The notes under the pieces were generated by a model, which saw only the letters and a program-made list of their open reading frames with translations, did not search any database and was not told the origin of the DNA. A program made the translations under genes and the position numbers. 64,000 nucleotides of DNA, from assembly GCF_019898765.1 (NCBI RefSeq), contig NZ_JAIOKB010000001.1, forward strand, positions 558,001 through 622,000, given 5' to 3'. This stretch comes from Sphingomonas yunnanensis (lineage in GTDB: Bacteria > Pseudomonadota > Alphaproteobacteria > Sphingomonadales > Sphingomonadaceae). How positions within the stretch are numbered: the stretch's first letter is position 1; each line of letters opens with the position of its first letter. Positions 20,154-29,203 of this stretch are shown here, in pieces.

Positions 20154-21699
20154 TACAAATGGCACCAGCCCGCTAGATAGAAATGGCACTCTGCGGTGCT
20201 CTCAGCGGGTCGCCGGTGTCATAGCCGTTCTCGGCAACGAGGACGCGCATTGTATGACGGTGCTGGCAATGAGTGCTGCTGAGATCACCCGCTTCGACAC
20301 GCTGATGCGGCTCGACCGCGGCGAGATCCGGGTCACGGACGCAATGGAGCTGCTCGGCTTGGCCAGACGGCAGGTGTACCGACTGCTGGGCCGCCTGCGA
20401 GAGGACGGCGCCAGCGGCCTGGTGTCGCGCAAGCGAGGACGCCCGAGCAACCGGCGCTACAGCGACGCCTTCCGCGCCCAAGTGGTCGCGCTGGTACGCG
20501 AGCACTACGCCGACTTCGGACCGACGCTCGCGCGCGAGTACCTCGCCGAGCGCCATGGCATCGGCCTGTCGTGCGAGACCCTGCGCCGCATCATGCTGGA
20601 GGCGGGACTGTGGCAGGACCGTGCGGCCAAGCGCCCTCGCCCGTACCAGCCGCGCTACCGGCGCGACTGCCGCGGCGAGCTCGTCCAGGTCGACGGCTCC
20701 AAGCACTGGTGGTTCGAGGGCCGCGGTCCGCAATGCACGCTCCTGGTCTTCATCGACGATGCCACCAGCGAGCTTATGCACGTCGAGATGGTCGAGAGCG
20801 AGAGCACCTTCTCCTACATGCGCGCCACCCGGACCTACCTCGAGCGGCATGGCAAGCCGGTGGCCTTCTACACCGACAAGCACAGCGCCTTTCGCAACAA
20901 CACGGCCTCGGCAAAGGGCGACGGCATGACCCACCTCGGGCGTGCGCTGGACCGCCTCAACATCGAGCTCATCTGCGCGAACTCGCCGCAGGCGAAGGGA
21001 CGCGTCGAGCGGGTCAATGCGACGCTGCAGGACCGCCTGGTCAAGGCGATGCGGCTACATCGCATCTCCACCATCGACCAAGCCAACGCCTTCCTCCCCT
21101 CCTATATGGCGCAGCACAATCAACGGTTCGCCAAGACGCCGTTCGATCCGCGCGATCTGCATCGCGCGCTGGCCATTCACGAGAACCTTGAGGCGGAGCT
21201 GGTGTGGCGCGAGCAGCGCACCGTCACCGGTGCCCTCACCTTGCACTACAACAAGGCCATGTTCATCCTCGAGCCCTCCCCTGCGTCGCAGGCGCTCGCG
21301 CGGAAGAAGGTCGACGTGTGCGAGTACCCGGATGGCCGGCTCGAGATCCAGCACGAGGGCACGGTCCTGCCCTATCGCATGTTCGACAAGATGCGCCGGG
21401 TGAACCAGGCCGCCGTGGTCGACAACAAGCATCTCGACGCGGCGCTGGCGCTCGCCCGCGTGATACAGCAAGCTCAGCCACACCATGCCAAGCGCAACAA
21501 CAACGAGCCGGCGCGCACCGCGCAGCCCGTCGGACCGTTCAAGGCGCCCTCCCCGGCTTCATCCGCCCAGAAGCTCGACCGTCGTACGCTCGGCAACGGC
21601 AGGCTCAAGCGTGGGCCGCGTCTCTCCAACGAGGACCTGGTTGCGCGGGGCCTTAGTGAGTACGCTCGCTAGCGTCCGGAACCGCCCAATTCGCGGACG
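20154..21699 (+). mobile_element. ISNCY-like insertion sequence, copy A
   Basis: The left end is fixed by comparison with the second copy: identity begins at TACAAATG (20154 here, 46531 there) and the flanks before it are unrelated. The end carries two direct AAATGGCAC motifs 24 bp apart (20157 and 20181), probably transposase-binding repeats. The right end is not resolved: similarity fades just after the transposase stop in an inverted GTCCG...CGGAC segment, and no inverted copy of the left end follows. No target duplication could be identified. Confidence 0.75.
20254..21672 (+). CDS. ISNCY-like DDE transposase, copy A
   Basis: This 472-aa transposase has an N-terminal helix-turn-helix (VTDAMELLGLARRQVYRLLG), a second winged-helix region with RKRGRPSNRRYSDAFRAQVV, and an integrase-type RNase H core. 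The acidic residues are in LVQVDGSKHWWFEG (first Asp), VAFYTDKHSAFR (second Asp) and ANSPQAKGRVERVNATLQDRLV (Glu). The tail is basic (KRGPRLSNEDLVARGL). ATG 20254 is the first start after the left end. It is almost identical to the copy at 46631 in its middle, but differs at both ends of the gene. Confidence 0.9.
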   Translation: MTVLAMSAAEITRFDTLMRLDRGEIRVTDAMELLGLARRQVYRLLGRLREDGASGLVSRKRGRPSNRRYSDAFRAQVVALVREHYADFGPTLAREYLAERHGIGLSCETLRRIMLEAGLWQDRAAKRPRPYQPRYRRDCRGELVQVDGSKHWWFEGRGPQCTLLVFIDDATSELMHVEMVESESTFSYMRATRTYLERHGKPVAFYTDKHSAFRNNTASAKGDGMTHLGRALDRLNIELICANSPQAKGRVERVNATLQDRLVKAMRLHRISTIDQANAFLPSYMAQHNQRFAKTPFDPRDLHRALAIHENLEAELVWREQRTVTGALTLHYNKAMFILEPSPASQALARKKVDVCEYPDGRLEIQHEGTVLPYRMFDKMRRVNQAAVVDNKHLDAALALARVIQQAQPHHAKRNNNEPARTAQPVGPFKAPSPASSAQKLDRRTLGNGRLKRGPRLSNEDLVARGLSEYAR

Positions 21700-21738
21700 C
21701 GAGATTGACCACGTCGACCGCCGTAAGCTGCCGTTTGT

Positions 21739-22137
21739 TCAGGCGGACGCTTCGGGCTCACCCTCGGTCAAACGACGCATTGCCTCTATGATTTCAAACC
21801 GATTGATAGGTTTCGCATAAAATTCCGCGCGCTCTGGCAGTCTGACGCTGTCGCGAGTGAAGTACGCTGCCGTTAAAATGATCTCGATCGGCGGCCAGCG
21901 CTTTCGAATGGCGGCTGCTATTTCGATGCCGCTGCGGCTACGCGGCATGTCCAGGTCCATGTACACGAGGCGAATGTCCAGGCGCTCTTCCAGCAGCTGA
22001 ATGGCGTCGGCGCTGCTTAGCGCTTCTACCGCCTCGAACCCTGCCTCTTCGACCATGTCGATAGCGTCGAGCCGCAGGATCGGCTCGTCCTCGACCACCA
22101 GCACCGGCCATCGCTTAAGGGGTTGAGACTGTCCCAT
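21739..22137 (-). CDS. Stand-alone receiver-domain response regulator
   Basis: This 132-aa protein consists of one CheY-like receiver domain and no output domain. It shows the acidic pair (VVEDEPILRLD), the phosphoacceptor Asp in VYMDLDMPRS, Thr in ILTAAY and the Lys in YAKPINRFE. It starts 9 bp after the stop of the HWE kinase gene on the same strand, so both are probably one transcript and a cognate pair. Its output must act through protein contact, as in other HWE-kinase systems. It has no link to the neighbouring IS. Confidence 0.88.
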   Translation of the reverse strand: MGQSQPLKRWPVLVVEDEPILRLDAIDMVEEAGFEAVEALSSADAIQLLEERLDIRLVYMDLDMPRSRSGIEIAAAIRKRWPPIEIILTAAYFTRDSVRLPERAEFYAKPINRFEIIEAMRRLTEGEPEASA

Positions 22138-22146
22138 GTTCTACGC

Positions 22147-24492
22147 TTACGCCTCTTGGATCTGATAGAGCGGTGCCGTTGCCCGCATTGTCAGACCCTC
22201 CGTTTCATACCGAAGCTCAACGCCGCCAGACCCGCTTAGACCCATGCGAATGATACGCGAGCCGAAGCCCTTGCGTGTCGGTTCGAGTGCCGGTGGCCCG
22301 CCACGCTCGATCCAGCTGAGATCGAGCGCATCCTTTCCGCCGTCGCTACGCACAGCCCAGGTGACCGACACCGTTCCCTCGGGCGTGCTGAGCGCGCCGT
22401 ACTTCGCGGCGTTAGTCGCAAGTTCATGAAGCATGAGCGAGAGCGCCAGCGTGGCACGCGGGCCAATCGTTACATCGGGGCCGGTCAGAACGAAGCGATC
22501 TTCGCCAAATGTAGATAGCGCTCCGTGCGCAACCTCCTCTAGCTTGGCGCTCGACCAGTTGTCGCGCGTCAGCACGTCGTTGGCCGAGGCAAGCGCGCCG
22601 AGCCGCTTGCCGAACGCTTCGACGGCCTTTTGGTCCTCTGCTCTGCCAAGCGTCTGATGCGCGATAGCTTGCACGACGCTCATCGTGTTCTTGATACGGT
22701 GGGCCAGCTCGCCGTTGAGGAGCAGCTGCTGCTCTCGCGCTTGGTGCAGCTCGGTGATGTCTCGTGAGACGGACAGGATGCGCGCGACCTCGCCATTGGG
22801 GCCGGGGATTGGCGACACCGATATCGACCAGTGCTTGGGTGTGCCGATGAAGGTATCCGCCGGCGCCTCGAAGTGCCGAGTTTCCCCGAGCTTGGCAGCT
22901 TGGATCGCCTCTCTGACGTATGCGGGACCGTTCTCCTTCAGGAGGTCGGGCCACGGGCAACCCTTCACGGCGTTGAAGTCGCTGATATCCATGACCTTCA
23001 TGCCGCCCTCGCTCATGAACGAGAGGCGGCCATCAAGCTCGACGACCTTGATGCAGTCGGTCGAGGCGGCAAGCACGCTGCTCAGGAACGTAGCCGTCTC
23101 CCTGGCCTCCTTCTCCGCGCGACGCCGCTCGAGCGCGGTCCAGGTGCGATTGCCGGCGTCCGCGATGAGCTGAAGCTCCTCCGACGTCCACTCGCGCGGC
23201 ACGCTGTCGTTGACGTACAGGATAGCGACCGTGCGCCCTCTCTCCTTGATCGGGCGGTTGACGAGGCTGCGCACCGCAACCGATTCTAGCGGCCCGGTGT
23301 CCTCCGCCGTGCGGGGATCAAGGCGAACGTCCGGAATGACGACCATGCGACCCTCCCGCAGGTCTTCCGCGTAGCCGCCGTAATCGTCCATGCGGTAGGT
23401 GCCGGCCAGGCTTGCGTAACCTTCTGCCGTCCAGTCGTTCGGCACGACGAACGTCTCGCCGTCCTCTCCCACCGTGCCATAGCCGACACGGCCGACGCAC
23501 AACGTTCGGCCGATGATGCCGGTCGCTGCGCGAACGATGTCCTCGGGATCATCGATGGCCGTCAGGACCCGGCCGAGTTCGGCCAAGGCTTCTCGGCGCT
23601 GGTCCGATTGAACGCGATCGGTGACTTCCAAAAACAGAACCGTGAATAGGTCGCCGCCCGCGGGCTGACACACGCCATCATACCAGCGCTGAAGATTGCC
23701 GACCTGTCGAGTGAAGCGAATCGCCTGACCAGTCTCCACGACGCGGGCGAACTCCAGCACCCATTCGTCCTCGATGCCGGGAAAGACCTCGCGGATCGTC
23801 CGACCGACCGCGCAGCCTCGTTCGATCCCCACCAGATCGTACCAGGCGTCGTTCACCTCTTCGTAGCACCAGTCGATGATGTGGCCTGCGGCATCGCGCA
23901 CGACCTTGCCGAGGATGAAGCCCTCTTCAAGCGTCTCGAACAGATGACGCCACTTGAGCTCGCTGCGCTGTAGTTCGGCAGTGGCGGCATCGCGCTCGCG
24001 CTCCGCCTTGACGCGGTCGGTCGTCTCTAGCGTCACGTTGAGCAGGCCGGCTACCTCGCCGTTCTCACCGCGAACTGGCGAATACGAAAAGCTCCACCAC
24101 GTCTCCTCGGGGTAGCCGTTGCGCGTCATCAGCAGCGGCATGTCGCGGAATGTTGAGGTTTCTCCGGCGAACGTCCTCTCGACGAGCGGTTTGATCTCGT
24201 CCCACACGTCAGGCCATGCCTCTGCGAACGTCACGCCGAACGCGAACGGATGCCGCTTGCCGAGGATTGGAGCATAGGCGTCGTTGTAGAGGAACGTGCG
24301 CTCCGGCCCCCATGCCAGACACATGGCATGTCCCGACGCCATCATAATGTCGACCGCTGTGCGCAACGAAGCTGGCCAATCGCTGCGCGGCCCAAGGGCC
24401 GTCGTGTTCCAGTCGACCGTCGACAGCATGTCGGATGCCTGCGGTGCGTCATGCACGTGGCCTCCGGCGTCGCCCTCACCGTTGCTCACCAT
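22147..24492 (-). CDS. Multi-sensor HWE-type histidine kinase (PAS-PAS-GAF-PAS-HK)
   Basis: This soluble sensor kinase of about 781 aa has no membrane segment. The first PAS-like domain is around residues 30-160 (RTFLYNDAYAPILGKRHPFA), and a second lies near 165-290 (LFETLEEGFILGKVVRD). A GAF domain spans about 300-450 (VRSLVNRPIKERGRTVAILY), with another PAS at about 470-590 (TDCIKVVELDGRLSFMSEGG). The HWE kinase core has the H-box NGELAHRIKNTMSVVQAIAH, the N-box MLHELATNAAKYGAL and the diagnostic W-x-E in LDLSWIERGGP. I chose ATG 24492; a TTG at 24528 is also in frame. The signal is unknown. Confidence 0.85.
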   Translation of the reverse strand: MVSNGEGDAGGHVHDAPQASDMLSTVDWNTTALGPRSDWPASLRTAVDIMMASGHAMCLAWGPERTFLYNDAYAPILGKRHPFAFGVTFAEAWPDVWDEIKPLVERTFAGETSTFRDMPLLMTRNGYPEETWWSFSYSPVRGENGEVAGLLNVTLETTDRVKAERERDAATAELQRSELKWRHLFETLEEGFILGKVVRDAAGHIIDWCYEEVNDAWYDLVGIERGCAVGRTIREVFPGIEDEWVLEFARVVETGQAIRFTRQVGNLQRWYDGVCQPAGGDLFTVLFLEVTDRVQSDQRREALAELGRVLTAIDDPEDIVRAATGIIGRTLCVGRVGYGTVGEDGETFVVPNDWTAEGYASLAGTYRMDDYGGYAEDLREGRMVVIPDVRLDPRTAEDTGPLESVAVRSLVNRPIKERGRTVAILYVNDSVPREWTSEELQLIADAGNRTWTALERRRAEKEARETATFLSSVLAASTDCIKVVELDGRLSFMSEGGMKVMDISDFNAVKGCPWPDLLKENGPAYVREAIQAAKLGETRHFEAPADTFIGTPKHWSISVSPIPGPNGEVARILSVSRDITELHQAREQQLLLNGELAHRIKNTMSVVQAIAHQTLGRAEDQKAVEAFGKRLGALASANDVLTRDNWSSAKLEEVAHGALSTFGEDRFVLTGPDVTIGPRATLALSLMLHELATNAAKYGALSTPEGTVSVTWAVRSDGGKDALDLSWIERGGPPALEPTRKGFGSRIIRMGLSGSGGVELRYETEGLTMRATAPLYQIQEA

Positions 24493-24854
24493 CCCCGCCG
24501 TCGCTTCCTCGACCTTGATTATCGCCAACCCGCTCCCGGCCGGTGGGTCGTACCTAGCGGCATGCGCCAGCGTTTCAAACAGAGGTTAGGAGAGCAAGCG
24601 GCTGATAATCACAGGCGCATGGCCCGAAGCGGACCGTCCGCTTTCCTGCCAGACCCGGACGCTCAGGCGGGCTAACTCGCTTCCCGCAAGCAGCCATTCG
24701 TTCAGCGCGATCATTCCCGTTTCCCCATCCTCAACGGCTAGTTTCGGGAAAGAGCAATCGGGAACAGCTTCTGGGAAAGCGGACGTCTCGGACGCCTTTC
24801 GGCGCGATCGGCAGTGCCGCCTTCCCGCTACGGGTTCCTTTACGGGAACGCCGA
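24493..24854. other. Intergenic stretch with short inverted repeats, no gene seen
   Basis: I find no convincing coding frame. It contains a perfect 15-bp palindrome AGCGGACcGTCCGCT (24628-24642), and the adjacent GTCCGCTTTCCTGCCA recurs at 48523-48538. Near the right end, GTTCC and GGAAC flank a 6-nt loop just past the DUF190 stop, which could act as a terminator for that gene. The kinase promoter should also be here but is not evident. Confidence 0.5.
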
Positions 24855-25238
24855 TCAGGCTCTGGTTAGCTCAGTTTTGCGCGTGATAGTCCAATGCTCC
24901 AGTCGTTTGTAGACGATCACCTTGTCGCCGATCAGATCTCCATGCCGGCGACAGAAGAGGTCGAGCTGATCGCGATCGCCGACCAGTTCGACACAGATCG
25001 TCAGATGCGGATCGGCAATTTCCGAGCCGTTCTCCCGGATCGGTTCGTGATTGCTGAAGCCGTAATGGGTATTTTGCGCGACGGCGTTGATGATGCCGTC
25101 CGCCTTCGCGGTGCGAATCAGCTCGCGATAGAGCGGCTTTGCCCCCCAGAAGCGACGCGGGCCGATCTTGTCGGACGGTTTCAGATAGATGCGCAGCATC
25201 CCGACTTCGCGGTGATGGACGGTGAAACGATTGGGCAT
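24855..25238 (-). CDS. DUF190 domain protein of a fluoride-resistance module
   Basis: This is a 127-aa cytosolic protein of the DUF190 family, with ferredoxin-like fold segments (EVGMLRIYLKPSDKIG, PLYRELIRTAKADGIINAVA, THLTICVELVGDRDQLD-like). DUF190 genes often accompany crcB or fluoride CLC genes; the biochemical role is not established. It starts at ATG 25238, 25 bp after the CLC gene stop, so both are expected to be under the fluoride riboswitch at 26646-26722. The open frame upstream to 25571 overlaps the CLC gene and is spurious. Confidence 0.85.
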   Translation of the reverse strand: MPNRFTVHHREVGMLRIYLKPSDKIGPRRFWGAKPLYRELIRTAKADGIINAVAQNTHYGFSNHEPIRENGSEIADPHLTICVELVGDRDQLDLFCRRHGDLIGDKVIVYKRLEHWTITRKTELTRA

Positions 25239-25263
25239 GACGGGCTTTCGACAGGAAACAGGA

Positions 25264-26622
25264 TCAGGCGCGCGTGCGCCGGCGAGAAGCGCGGTGCGTG
25301 CGGGCATCGCGCAGGGTCGCGTCGGGTGTGAGGTGTGCGGCAGGTACCTTTGGCACAGCGACGCGCTGCGACAGGTAGATGCCGTTGTGGCCTGAGCAGA
25401 GGTAGGCGACGAAGCACGCGACTGCGATCGGCACCGTATAGGCCGCGCCGAACAACTCGATCCCCATGAACGTGCAAGCCAGCGGTGTGTTGGCCGCGCC
25501 CGCGAACAGCGCGACGAAGCCGATCGCTGCGAATAGCCCCGACGGTACTCCGAACATCGGCGCGAGCGCATTGCCGAGCGCCGCGCCGATAAAGAACAGC
25601 GGCGTGACCTCGCCCCCCTTGAAGCCCGCGCTCAGGGTCACGACGGTAAAGAGCAGCTTCAGCGCCCAGCTCCACGAGTGCGTATCGGGACCAAAGAAGC
25701 TGGCGATGGTCAGGCTGTCCGGTGTCGCGGCGAGCGTACCCAGGCCAAGATAGTCGCGGGTTCCGAGCAGCCAGACCAGCGCAATCACGGCCAGCCCGCC
25801 GATAACGGGTCGTAGTGGGCCATAGGGGATCACGCGCTTCAACCATCCGCCCAGCGCGTGATTGGCCTCGGCAAAGGTCAGCCCGGTCAGACCGAAGGCA
25901 ATGCCGGCGACACCGGCCTTGGCGACGAGCAGCGCGTCGACCGGCACCAGCGCATCGACATGGTAGACGCCGTGATGAATGCCCCAGGCAAGACAGGTCC
26001 AGTCACCGACCAGCGCCGCGACCAGGCATGGCACCAGCGCGCGATACTCGACCCGACCGATCGCCAGCACCTCCAGTGCAAAGACCGCGCCCGCAATCGG
26101 CGTCCCGAAGACCGCGCCGAACCCAGCCGCGATCCCGGTCATAAGGAGGGTGCGTGTCGCTTCCGCATCCAATCTGAGCGCGCGTCCAAACCCGCTGGCA
26201 AGACTGCCGCCCAACTGCACGGCGGTGCCTTCACGTCCCGCCGATCCCCCGAACAGATGTGTCACGACCGTGCCGAAGAAGATGAGCGGAGCCATGCGCA
26301 GCGGCACGCCGCCCCCCGGTTCGTGGATTTGCTCGACGATGAGGTTGTTGCCGCCTTCGACCGAGCGCCCTGTCAGATGGTAGAGCAGTCCGACCACGAA
26401 CCCGCCGATCGGCAGCAGGTAGAGCAGCCAGGGAAAGGCGAAGCGAAGCCGGGTTACGGCGTCGAGGCTCCGCAGGAAGGCCGCGCAGAGCGTTCCCACC
26501 GCTGCGGCCATCGGGACCAGGATCAAAGCCCACCGCAGTACCGACGTGGCATGGGTGCGGCGATCGCGAATGAACGCTGCCATGTTGAACTGGTCATAGA
26601 GATTGCGAAATGTCGCGCGCAC
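25264..26622 (-). CDS. CLC-family anion channel, predicted fluoride exporter (CLC-F type)
   Basis: This is a 452-aa polytopic membrane protein of the chloride channel superfamily. The selectivity/gate regions read [34 protein letters not shown] (gating Glu in GREG) and [23 protein letters not shown] replaces the GSGIP of chloride transporters, as in fluoride-specific CLC proteins. The start is GTG 26622, five bases after a strong AAGGAGGA. Directly upstream lies a fluoride riboswitch, and DUF190 follows 25 bp downstream. Together these make fluoride efflux far more likely than chloride transport. Confidence 0.88.
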   Translation of the reverse strand: MRATFRNLYDQFNMAAFIRDRRTHATSVLRWALILVPMAAAVGTLCAAFLRSLDAVTRLRFAFPWLLYLLPIGGFVVGLLYHLTGRSVEGGNNLIVEQIHEPGGGVPLRMAPLIFFGTVVTHLFGGSAGREGTAVQLGGSLASGFGRALRLDAEATRTLLMTGIAAGFGAVFGTPIAGAVFALEVLAIGRVEYRALVPCLVAALVGDWTCLAWGIHHGVYHVDALVPVDALLVAKAGVAGIAFGLTGLTFAEANHALGGWLKRVIPYGPLRPVIGGLAVIALVWLLGTRDYLGLGTLAATPDSLTIASFFGPDTHSWSWALKLLFTVVTLSAGFKGGEVTPLFFIGAALGNALAPMFGVPSGLFAAIGFVALFAGAANTPLACTFMGIELFGAAYTVPIAVACFVAYLCSGHNGIYLSQRVAVPKVPAAHLTPDATLRDARTHRASRRRTRA

Positions 26623-26645
26623 GATTCCTCCTTGCTGCCTTGCGG

Positions 26646-26722
26646 CGCCTGGTAGGAATCATCGGCCCTTGCGAGGGCGGTTCGACCGAATGGCCCGGCG
26701 GAAATCCATCGCCGTGCCTGCG
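26646..26722 (-). promoter_or_regulatory. Fluoride riboswitch (crcB motif)
   Basis: Read on the minus strand, the leader contains GGCGATGG, then TTTCCGCC, a loop, AACCGCCC, a hairpin GCCC/GGGC closed by TCGCAA, then GATGATTCCTACC. These match the conserved blocks of the crcB motif in order and spacing (GGCGATGG...CCGCC...AACCGCC...GGC-x-GATGA-x-x-CCTAC). The outer helix GGA/TCC is intact, with one T-T mismatch in P1. It ends about 25 bp before the CLC gene's Shine-Dalgarno. It probably switches on the downstream fluoride-export genes when fluoride binds. Confidence 0.9.
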
Positions 26723-26811
26723 CATATGCTGTCCGACCGCGACCCGGTCAACCAACCGCAGAAGCATGAGACTATCGTTTTGGTGAGGACCGATAAAATG
26801 GCTTTGGCCAC

Positions 26812-26838
26812 GGAATAAACCCCGACGAGCATCGTCTA
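26812..26838 (+). promoter_or_regulatory. Putative ECF sigma promoter
   Basis: GGAAT (26812-26816) and CGTC (26833-26836) are separated by 16 nt, the usual ECF -35/-10 layout, 31 bp before the DUF305 start. The operon it would drive encodes its own ECF sigma factor. No other GGAAT-N16-CGTC was noted beside neighbouring operons in my reading. Confidence 0.5.
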
Positions 26839-26867
26839 CGCTTTCGAGACCGATGCGCTGGAGGCTT

Positions 26868-27251
26868 ATGCGTAGACGAGATTGGATGCTGGGTCTGACG
26901 GCTTCGGCCCTACTTACCGGCGCAGTCGCGGCCGCCCCCGCCGATGGCTACGCTACCATGATGTCTGTCGCGATGGACCGGATGATGGCGGGCATGATGG
27001 TCAAGCCGTCCGGTGACGTCGACCGCGACTTCGTGGCGATGATGCTTCCGCATCATCAGGGTGCCATCGATATGGCGGTGGCGGAGCTGCGCTACGGCCA
27101 TAACGAGCAGCTCAAGCGCATCGCGCAGGAAATCATCATCGATCAGCAGCAGGAGATCGCCGCCATGAAGCTGGCGATCGGCCAGCCGCTACCGCCTTCG
27201 ACGCCAGCCCCGACGCAGGGCGGCGACCACCATAGCCCTATGGAGCACTGA
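26868..27251 (+). CDS. DUF305 family periplasmic protein
   Basis: This 127-aa protein has a signal peptide (RRRDWMLGLTASALLTGAVA) and a four-helix ferritin-like DUF305 domain. The conserved MMLPHHQGAIDMAVAEL holds the paired His typical of the family. Several Met-rich turns (MDRMMAGMMVKP) suggest soft-metal contact, and a His-rich C-terminus (GGDHHSPMEH) adds to this. DUF305 proteins often occur in copper-related loci, but the role is inferred only. ATG 26868 follows GGAGG. It is one base before the propeller gene, so it is the first gene of a four-gene operon. Confidence 0.8.
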   Translation: MRRRDWMLGLTASALLTGAVAAAPADGYATMMSVAMDRMMAGMMVKPSGDVDRDFVAMMLPHHQGAIDMAVAELRYGHNEQLKRIAQEIIIDQQQEIAAMKLAIGQPLPPSTPAPTQGGDHHSPMEH

Positions 27252-27252
27252 C

Positions 27253-28692
27253 ATGATCCGGACCATCCTGCGCTCGGCCGCCTTGCTGATGAGCGCCGCA
27301 CCGGGCCTCGCCATGGCCCAGCAGGCGCCGTGGAACGCTAAGGACATGCCCGTCAGCCACCGCGACCGCGTCTATGCGTCTGAACAATTCTCCAACACGG
27401 TGTCGGTGACCGACCCGGCCGACAACCGGCTGCTCGGCGTCATCAAACTTGGCGATCCCCAGCCGATGAACTTCTCCCCGCTCTACAAGGGACAGGTGCT
27501 GGTTCACGGCCTGGGCTTCTCGCCGGACGGGAAGACCTTGGCGGTCGTGTCGATCGGATCAAACGCCGTGTCGTGGATCGACACCGCCACCAACACCGTC
27601 AAGCACACGACCTATGTCGGGCGCAGTCCGCACGAGGCGTTCTTCACGCCGGACGGCAAGGAGGTGTGGGTCACGGTCCGCGGCGAGGATTATATCGCCG
27701 TGCTCGACCCCACGACGTACAAGGAGACGGGGCGCATCAAGACGCCCGGTGGTCCGGGCATGACGATCTTCTCTCCCGATGGCCGGTACGGCTATGTCTG
27801 CTCTTCGTTCAATCCGGTATTGGCTGTGTTCGATGTCGCGACCCACGCGCAGGTCGGACAGGTGGCGCAGCCAAGCCCCTTCTGCCCCAACATCGCCGCG
27901 ACGCCGGACGGCAAGCAAGTGTGGTTTACGCTGAAGGACATCGGCAAGACGGTCGCATTCGATGCTCGGCCACCCTTCGCGATCCTGAAGGTGCTGGATA
28001 CCGGGCCTATCACGAACCATGTCAATTTCGCCCGCACGGCCAAGGGGCAGTTCGCGTATGTGACGGTCGGCGGAGAGAATGTGGTCAAGGTGTTCCGCAC
28101 GTCCGACTTCACGCCGGTGGCAACAATTCCGGTCGGCAAGATGCCGCACGGTGTTTGGCCATCGGGCGACGGCCGGCGCGTTTATGTCGGGCTAGAGAAT
28201 TCCGATGAGCTGGCCGCGATCGACACTGCCGGCAACACGGTCGTCGCTACCGTGCCGGTCGGACAGGCACCGCAGGCGATCGCCTATGTGTCGAACGCAG
28301 TTCCGACAGGCCCCGGCACCGACAATCTCCAGCCGCTCGGCACAGCGGGCAAGGCGCTGCATCTGACCATGGGGCCGATTGGCGGCAAAGGTACGGCAAG
28401 CAGCATCACCCTCTTCGACCAGGGCATCATTCAGGTCGTGCAGAGTGCCGTTACCGGTTTGCAGCCCAAGAAGCCTTACATGCTCGTACTGACCGCCAAT
28501 GCGGACGGCAGCGGCGCTGTAGAGCCGCTTGCGAACTTCATGAGCAACCCGGCAGGTGCGGCGATCGTCAACGCATCGGGTCCGATCCGCCAGATCGTTC
28601 AGGGCAGCACCGCGACACCCCGGCGCTTTCTGGCGGTTGCGGAGGTGGTGAACGGCGCGCCGGGGCGCATCGTGCAGGTGCAGCGCGACTGA
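27253..28692 (+). CDS. Secreted YVTN-type beta-propeller protein
   Basis: This 479-aa protein carries a signal peptide (LLMSAAPGLAMAQQ). YVTN/NHL-like repeats of about 40 residues include RVYASEQFSNTVSVTDPADN, GKEVWVTVRGEDYIAVLDP and RVYVGLENSDELAAIDTAGN. About six or seven blades cover residues 35-360. The remaining ~120 residues are a separate beta domain (GGKGTASSITLFDQGI). Homologous propellers act as periplasmic scaffolds or in quinohemoprotein-like contexts; no catalytic motif is visible. It sits between DUF305 and the ECF sigma gene with one-base gaps. Confidence 0.8.
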   Translation: MIRTILRSAALLMSAAPGLAMAQQAPWNAKDMPVSHRDRVYASEQFSNTVSVTDPADNRLLGVIKLGDPQPMNFSPLYKGQVLVHGLGFSPDGKTLAVVSIGSNAVSWIDTATNTVKHTTYVGRSPHEAFFTPDGKEVWVTVRGEDYIAVLDPTTYKETGRIKTPGGPGMTIFSPDGRYGYVCSSFNPVLAVFDVATHAQVGQVAQPSPFCPNIAATPDGKQVWFTLKDIGKTVAFDARPPFAILKVLDTGPITNHVNFARTAKGQFAYVTVGGENVVKVFRTSDFTPVATIPVGKMPHGVWPSGDGRRVYVGLENSDELAAIDTAGNTVVATVPVGQAPQAIAYVSNAVPTGPGTDNLQPLGTAGKALHLTMGPIGGKGTASSITLFDQGIIQVVQSAVTGLQPKKPYMLVLTANADGSGAVEPLANFMSNPAGAAIVNASGPIRQIVQGSTATPRRFLAVAEVVNGAPGRIVQVQRD

Positions 28693-28693
28693 G

Positions 28694-29203
28694 ATGGACC
28701 CGCTTGCCGCCGCGATCGAACCGCTGATCCCCGGGCTGCGCCGCTATGCCCGGTCGTGGTTGCGCGACCGGGTGATGGCGGATGACGTGGTGCAGGATTG
28801 CCTGGAGCGCGCGGTCGGGCGCTGGCGACAGCGACGGGGTGCGGAGGTCCGCCCGTGGGTCTATGCGATCCTGCACAATTTGTTGGTCGATCATCAGCGG
28901 CAGCATAGCCGGCGAGGTACGGCGGTTCCGCTCCACCTCGTGGACGACGCCGCGCTCGGCCGCCCGGCCGATCAGGACACAGGCCTGCACCACCGCGACC
29001 TGCTGCGCGCGCTTGATGCGTTGCCTGAAGAACAGCGAACGGTGCTGCTCCTGGTCTCGGTCGAGGGCCTGCCCTATGCGGAGGTCGCTGCCGTAGTCGG
29101 CGTGCCGCTGGGCACGGTAATGTCGCGCATATCGCGGGGGCGCGACCGTCTGGCGACCCTCCTCCGGGAGGGTGAACGGCCGCGATTGAGGAGCGTGCAA
29201 TGA
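28694..29203 (+). CDS. ECF-type RNA polymerase sigma factor
   Basis: This 169-aa group IV sigma factor has region 2 at about residues 10-80 (ADDVVQDCLERAVGRW, then RPWVYAILHNLLVDHQR) and region 4 at about 105-155 (ALPEEQRTVLLLVSVEGLPY, then GVPLGTVMSRISRGRDRL). No extra C-terminal domain is seen. It starts one base after the propeller gene, and its stop overlaps the anti-sigma start (ATGA). It probably autoregulates via the GGAAT-N16-CGTC element 1.85 kb upstream. The inducing signal is unknown. Confidence 0.88.
   Translation: MDPLAAAIEPLIPGLRRYARSWLRDRVMADDVVQDCLERAVGRWRQRRGAEVRPWVYAILHNLLVDHQRQHSRRGTAVPLHLVDDAALGRPADQDTGLHHRDLLRALDALPEEQRTVLLLVSVEGLPYAEVAAVVGVPLGTVMSRISRGRDRLATLLREGERPRLRSVQ

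Noticed and set aside
25239..25571. N-terminal extension of the DUF190 gene
   Set aside because: It lies wholly inside the CLC gene in another frame; DUF190 homology begins after MPNRF.
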